From the NCBI GenBank assembly GCA_016840025.1, contig JAEOTF010000168.1, forward strand, positions 1 to 6,284: a DNA stretch of 6,284 bases. Direction: 5' to 3'. Origin of the DNA: Candidatus Hodarchaeota archaeon. Lineage in GTDB: Archaea; Asgardarchaeota; Heimdallarchaeia; Hodarchaeales; YT1-039. The notes below the pieces were generated by a model. That model had not been told where the DNA came from. It did no database searches and was given only the letters and a program-made list of their open reading frames with translations. The position numbers and the translations under genes were made by a program. Every line of letters starts with the position of its first letter. Within the stretch, counting starts at the first letter, position 1. Positions 4,867 through 6,284 of this stretch are shown piece by piece.

Positions 4867-5468
4867 TAATGGATTTCTGGTCACAGTTTTGGCCTCAGTT
4901 TGTTGCAACTATATTTGGTGTTGGATTAGGTGTTTATAGTGCGTTATGGGTGAATAGAAAACAAGAAGCTAAACAAGAAGCTAAAGAGTACATGGAATGG
5001 GAGAGAAAAAGCAACAAGATAATATTTTCGTTACAAAAAGAATTAAATGATAATTTTAATGCATTTGAAGGATGGGATGAGAGTGATTATGAAAGATCTA
5101 CCTTAAAGGCGAGATTAAAGACTGAAACTTGGAAGGCATTTTCCGAAGGTGGGGAATTAAAATGGATCGAAGATCCAGACTTACTATATTTTCTATCTGA
5201 GGCTTATGCTTCTATAAATGCCGTTAAGGAAGTATCTGAGAAATATTTTCAATTAAGTATTGTTATGAGACCCATACCTGGTCTTCCCTTACTAAAAAAG
5301 GTCGAAAAAGATTTAAAGGACAAAGTTCACTATGCAATTTTAGTGTCTACGGGAATTCTTGCTTTTATAGATGCACATCAAGATCCTGATGCAAATCCAC
5401 TTGTGACGAAGAATGAGATGAGGGAAACAATCAAGAGAGCACAAAGCATAGTATTTGATAAAGGGTAA
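4863..5468 (+). CDS. Single-pass membrane-anchored helical protein (fifth gene of run)
   Basis: 201 residues from ATG 4863, which overlaps the previous TGA as ATGA; an in-frame ATG at 4869 could also be used. There is no strong ribosome binding site, so coupled translation is likely. An aromatic N-terminus (DFWSQFWPQF) enters a membrane helix (about 10-30) ending with NRKQEAKQEAK, a basic cytosolic stop. The remainder (40-201) is predicted helical: 'IIFSLQKELNDNFNAFEGW' (about 53-71), then 'LKTETWKAFSEGGELKWI' and 'PDLLYFLSEAYASINAVKEV'. This arrangement (one membrane helix, I-x-x-EL-x-x-N helix, 'T-x-x-W-x-A-x-x-x-x-G' helix, 'L-x-x-x-Y-x-x-I' helix) recurs in a large group of uncharacterised bacterial proteins. 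Function unknown. The minus-strand gene at 5624-6169 has the same plan. Confidence 0.75.
   Translation: MIMDFWSQFWPQFVATIFGVGLGVYSALWVNRKQEAKQEAKEYMEWERKSNKIIFSLQKELNDNFNAFEGWDESDYERSTLKARLKTETWKAFSEGGELKWIEDPDLLYFLSEAYASINAVKEVSEKYFQLSIVMRPIPGLPLLKKVEKDLKDKVHYAILVSTGILAFIDAHQDPDANPLVTKNEMRETIKRAQSIVFDKG
4959..4982 (+). repeat. 12-bp perfect tandem repeat encoding KQEA twice
   Basis: AAACAAGAAGCT occurs at 4959-4970 and again at 4971-4982, in frame, encoding KQEA-KQEA directly after the membrane helix. It extends the start of a cytosolic helix by about one turn. Confidence 0.85.
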
Positions 5469-5623
5469 TCAATTTGATACACATCTAGTTAGTGAGAATC
5501 TTGGGGGAGCAAAGCTAGACAAGATAAGGATGATTTACTAATGAGGGGGTTATTTAATACAATAAAATCAGATAACAAAGATAGTAATAGGGTGGTAATT
5601 AATTCCTAAACAGATTCTTGTTC

Positions 5624-6169
5624 TTATTTTGATCTGTGGTATTCGTCTAGGAGTAGTTTACCTAATTCAGGATCTAAAACAAGAATTGCATCTTTTATAC
5701 TCTCAACTGACTTCCTCGCACATTCAATTGTAGGGTCGTTTAATATTCTCGATGCTAAACCAAATGTACTTGTATCTTGTATCTTAAAATCAGAAACCCT
5801 TTCTTTGTGATTGAAGAACTCATATAAATCTCTATAAGCACTTAATACTTTTAGAACTTCCATTTCACGTAAAGAATTTAGTCGGTCTATGTATGCTTCG
5901 TAAACCGAAATAGAGATGCAACCAATTAGATAAAAAAAAGCTCCAGGTGAGCTATCGGGGTCTTCATCTTTTATTTGATTTACAAGACCGTAGTTATGTA
6001 AGAGTTCTTGAAATATTATCGCCTTCATATTTCCAATCTCACGCCTTCGATCTAAATAATCTTTGAAGAATGTAACAATAAAAGTGACTAAAGAACCAAG
6101 GATAAACGTAAGAATTGGAATAAGTACTTTCCAATCAATCCTCTGAAGCATTTCTTGAAGAGTTTCCAT
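5624..6169 (-). CDS. Single-pass membrane-anchored helical protein, convergent to the operon
   Basis: 181 residues. The start is well supported: on the minus strand GGAGGTG (6174-6180) lies four bases before the ATG. A short amphipathic N-terminus (METLQEMLQRIDW) leads into a membrane helix (about 15-35) followed by a basic stop (KDYLDRRR). The rest is helical: 'MKAIIFQELLHNYGLVNQI' (about 48-66), 'CISISVYEAYIDRLNSL' and 'LKVLSAYRDLYEFFNH', matching in order the helices of the 4863-5468 protein, so the two are probably distant relatives. No catalytic motif is seen. It is transcribed towards the five-gene run and lies 155 bases from it. A minus-strand promoter must lie between 6181 and the window end; TATAAA with TTGCAT 19 bases upstream is a weak possibility. 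Function unknown. Confidence 0.75.
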   Translation of the reverse strand: METLQEMLQRIDWKVLIPILTFILGSLVTFIVTFFKDYLDRRREIGNMKAIIFQELLHNYGLVNQIKDEDPDSSPGAFFYLIGCISISVYEAYIDRLNSLREMEVLKVLSAYRDLYEFFNHKERVSDFKIQDTSTFGLASRILNDPTIECARKSVESIKDAILVLDPELGKLLLDEYHRSK

Positions 6170-6173
6170 TACC

Positions 6174-6180
6174 CACCTCC
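6174..6180 (-). promoter_or_regulatory. Strong ribosome binding site for the minus-strand gene
   Basis: The minus strand reads GGAGGTGGGTA directly before ATG, giving a near-perfect Shine-Dalgarno at normal to slightly short spacing. It fixes the start at 6169. Confidence 0.8.
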
Positions 6181-6187
6181 TGAAGAT

Positions 6188-6216
6188 TTGAAATTGTTGA
6201 TGGAGTTCTTTATACT
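6188..6216 (+). promoter_or_regulatory. Near-consensus sigma-70 promoter for the right-edge gene
   Basis: TTGAAA (6188-6193) and TATACT (6211-6216) are separated by exactly 17 bases; each matches five of six consensus positions. Transcription would start near 6223-6224, only about five or six bases before the ATG at 6229, so the message would be almost leaderless. It sits between the divergent genes and close to the ribosome binding site of the minus-strand gene. Confidence 0.6.
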
Positions 6217-6228
6217 TAAATATACCCC

Positions 6229-6284
6229 ATGAAATGCAAACAAACCAAAGTTAGCGGTAAGAAATGTAAGAACCGATCTGAGGC
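6229..6284 (+). CDS. Small Cys/Lys-rich protein, possible zinc-binding (3'-truncated by window edge)
   Basis: Eighteen codons are visible: MKCKQTKVSGKKCKNRSE, then the window ends. The 'C-K-x-x-T/K-x-x-S-G-K-x-C-K' pattern (Cys3, Cys13) resembles the N-terminus of small bacterial proteins that continue with a 'Y-C-x-x-H' pair to make a Cys3-His zinc site; those later residues would lie outside the window. There is no Shine-Dalgarno at normal distance, and an in-frame stop at 6217-6219 limits upstream starts, so ATG 6229 is the only reasonable start. A good promoter directly upstream supports it being a real gene with a very short leader. Function unknown. Confidence 0.5.
   Translation, partial: MKCKQTKVSGKKCKNRSE

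Noticed and set aside
5541..5609. 22-codon frame starting MRGLFNTIK between the convergent genes
   Set aside because: Only a weak AAGG at an 11-base spacing and no recognisable product; likely chance.
5610..5637. ACAGAT/ATCTGT inverted repeat between the convergent genes as a bidirectional terminator
   Set aside because: Six-base arms around a 16-base AT-rich loop, and it overlaps the minus-strand stop; too weak to call.
1..6284. CRISPR array, tRNA or rRNA gene
   Set aside because: No regularly spaced repeats, no cloverleaf with a GTTCRAnYC arm and no rRNA-like block were seen on either strand by eye.

Overview
The window looks bacterial. It is AT-rich, most genes have strong GGAGG-type ribosome binding sites, there is a near-consensus sigma-70 promoter at the right edge, an IS3-family insertion-sequence end at the left edge, and a lipobox protein carrying a C-terminal 'sunset'-type domain. 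I cannot assign a phylum. Nothing here is housekeeping: the contents are mobile-element ends, membrane proteins without obvious function, and one putative DNA-repair-fold enzyme, which is typical of an accessory island.

Layout: (1) 1-127 is the right end of an IS3-family element, with the last 30 codons of its transposase and a terminal inverted repeat ending in CA. (2) 178-879 encodes a two-helix membrane protein with a cytosolic domain resembling an HKD-less phospholipase-D-like fold. (3) 999-1781 encodes a protein with the segment order of the uracil-DNA glycosylase superfamily. (4) 1782-2135 has no intact gene. It appears to hold a decayed IS200/IS605-type 3' end: a TnpB-like C-terminal tail (1830-1943) and three hairpins, the last (1965-2000) looking like a right-end palindrome. 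(5) 2136-5468 is a tight same-strand run of five genes: two soluble proteins of unknown function, a sunset-domain lipoprotein, and two single-pass membrane proteins, the last pair joined by an ATGA overlap. (6) 5624-6169 on the minus strand is another single-pass membrane protein with the same architecture as the last gene of the run. (7) At the right edge a promoter drives a truncated Cys/Lys-rich small protein.

The five-gene run is the best candidate for an undescribed system. It is compact and envelope-centred: one exported lipoprotein, two membrane-anchored helical proteins and two soluble partners, flanked by mobile-element debris. Its function cannot be read from the sequence. A role in phage defence or envelope stress is only an inference from context.
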